64,000 bases of DNA, taken from Hyposmocoma kahamanoa (taxonomy: Eukaryota > Arthropoda > Insecta > Lepidoptera > Cosmopterigidae). The notes under the pieces were generated by a model, which made no database searches, was not told the origin of the DNA, and saw only the letters and a list, made by a program, of their open reading frames with translations. Each line of letters opens with the position of its first letter. Positions within the stretch are counted from its first letter, which is position 1. The position numbers and the translations under genes are program-made. Shown piece after piece: positions 62,537-64,000 of the stretch. The stretch covers positions 5,543,339 through 5,607,338 of the forward strand of contig NW_020654229.1 in the NCBI RefSeq assembly GCF_003589595.1, given 5' to 3'.

Positions 62537-62688
62537 CATTGACCTACCAACAAGTGGACGTCTAATACAAAAACCGCGAAAAAAATGTCCGAAGTTAACC
62601 TTTACAAACGTAGTGACATGTAACGAAATATAAAAAACTAAAACATTTAATTTAAATTGTAACGTCATTGCAGCACTGCCTAATTTTT
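62537..62688. mobile_element. Family A MITE, left part only (copy 9)
   Basis: CATTGACCTACCAACAAGTG through CATTGCAGCACTGCCTAATT matches the first half of the long A form, more diverged than others, and stops where family B begins. Confidence 0.75.
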
Positions 62689-63141
62689 AACCGACTTCAA
62701 GAAAGGAGGAGGTTCTCAATTCGACTGTATGTTCTTTTTTTTTGTATGTATATTACGCGATAACTCCGGTATTTGTGAACCGATTTTCATGATTCTTTTT
62801 TTGTTGGAAAGGGGGTACTTCCATAGTGGTCCCATTTCATTTTGAAGAAAATCATCCACCTTTAAGGGTGGCTGTTCTGTTCACGCATGAAGATTCATTT
62901 TTATAAATAGCGCCTAACTTTAATTTAGGAGCAATTATTTTAATGGTTGATTTTGCTATTTCTAGAATTCAAGGCGTTTTTCTCTCAATATACTTTGAGT
63001 TGTGAGAACCGATTATTATTATCTCCAGTGTCAAGTCCTGTATAGTGGCGAACTAGGGGATATTTCAATAAAACTTAGCAAATAGACGTAATTCCTCGTA
63101 CTTTTGAGGTCGGTTTTTTTAGTACTCTGTACTGAGATTAT
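62689..63141 (+). mobile_element. Family B element abutting A copy 9
   Basis: AACCGACTTCAAGAAAGGAG to GTACTCTGTACTGAGATTA, complete. Confidence 0.8.
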
Positions 63142-63144
63142 ACT

Positions 63145-63865
63145 TGCTACAATTTAAGGGCCCAAAAATACCATATTCGGCTTCTACTGGAAACTTAACA
63201 AAATGCACCTTATTTAGCTTCCACTGAAAATTACTTGAACACAAAAGTAATGGAGTAGCTTTTATCGTAAATATGAATTAATTTTTAAATATATTATTAT
63301 GTCGAATTTTGTACAAATTCACTTAAAGAAATAATAAAGAGTTGTGTAAAATGTGAATATTACTACAAATGTGAAAATAAGCGTGTACTATAAGAAATGT
63401 ACCGATATTCCAACTAAACGTAAACTGAAATGTCCGTAATTCCGAAAACGGATTTATAATAAAACCGTTACGCTTTCGAATAATTTTGATGCTTTTCACA
63501 AAGACAAAATTAGCTTTTGTTTTGTAATCTTCCTAAAAAAATACATTTGACATTATGAAAATTCGAGCTAACATTATTTCAGGCAAATGTATTTTCTGAC
63601 TTGTGATAGGTAATCCCAAGCCGTAAAACGAGTACAACAATATTTTGTTAGTTATTGCTAACGTTTAATAATAAAAAAACATTTTAAAAATAAGATTAAA
63701 ATCAAAGCGACTATAGTTTCTTTGTTATAATTATTGCAATCGCTTGTGGTTCGAACAATTGAAAATGACCAAGAGTTTATATAAGCTTCTTGAAATTGAC
63801 GTAATGGGTAAAAGGACAGTTAGCTATTTGATTATTTTGCGTGGTTTTGTTATTATTGTATGGTA
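63145..63865. other. Unassigned AT-rich stretch
   Basis: No feature recognised. Confidence 0.4.
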
Positions 63866-63925
63866 CTGCATGATTAGGCGTCATCGTCGCTTTCCATTGA
63901 GTAAGATGGAGGTCAACTCTGCCCT
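63866..63925 (+). repeat. CR1-like LINE 3' fragment
   Basis: TCATCGTCGCTTTCCATTGA followed by GATGGAGGTCAAC is the end of the LINE seen at 10300 and 35590. Confidence 0.45.
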
Positions 63926-64000
63926 CGTTGTAATAATTAACGCGTTTGCATTTTGATAGCTTTCGAGATATTGGCACCTAGTTTTATTGTCACCTAAAAA

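Overview
This is a eukaryotic, AT-rich, repeat-dense window from an insect nuclear genome, most likely a moth or butterfly. The evidence is a split insect-type ferrochelatase gene with short exons and GT-AG introns, plus many interspersed repeats of the kinds common in Lepidoptera: tRNA-like SINEs, short TIR elements, and decayed RTE- and CR1/Jockey-like LINEs. Nothing prokaryotic was found: no operons, CRISPR arrays or intact tRNA/rRNA genes.

Layout. (1) 1-2139: left flank, with a Tc1/mariner-type hairpin element and old LINE/SINE debris. (2) 2140-20221: a complete ferrochelatase gene on the + strand. Ten exons can be joined with consistent phases into a 403-residue protein, and the introns are packed with transposons. 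The first exon (2140-2155, 16 nt) is my inference; exons 2-10 rest on strong similarity to known ferrochelatases. (3) 20222-30000: a repeat-filled intergenic stretch. (4) 30015-30158: a probable first coding exon (signal peptide plus a His/Cys-rich motif, donor GTGAGT) of a second + strand gene, tentatively a leishmanolysin-like (M8) peptidase. I found no later exons, so 30.2-64 kb may be its long first intron or intergenic. (5) 30159-64000: almost entirely mobile-element sequence, often nested, plus one GC-rich patch at 61.6-62.0 kb that could be a distant 5' exon or promoter.

Repeat families, named here by letter. A: hAT-like MITE with 8-bp target duplications, nine copies in two size classes. 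B: element ending in AACCGAC(T/C)TCAAAA inverted repeats. C: a ~250-bp family of unknown class, about nineteen copies. D: tRNA-headed SINE with a (TTA)n tail. E: tRNA-like repeat found as partial tandem dimers. F: MITE with GAGTATATAACCAGAAATAGAG termini and an 8-bp duplication. G: ~480-bp element with imperfect inverted ends. H, L and M: smaller families.

The most interesting points are a P-element-like relic that keeps a THAP zinc-finger fragment between 22-bp inverted repeats and an 8-bp duplication (44798-45724), the rich set of datable nested insertions, the two-size hAT MITE family, a 50-bp perfect palindrome at 60057-60106, and the 16-nt first exon of ferrochelatase. All calls are by eye; no database search or alignment was run.
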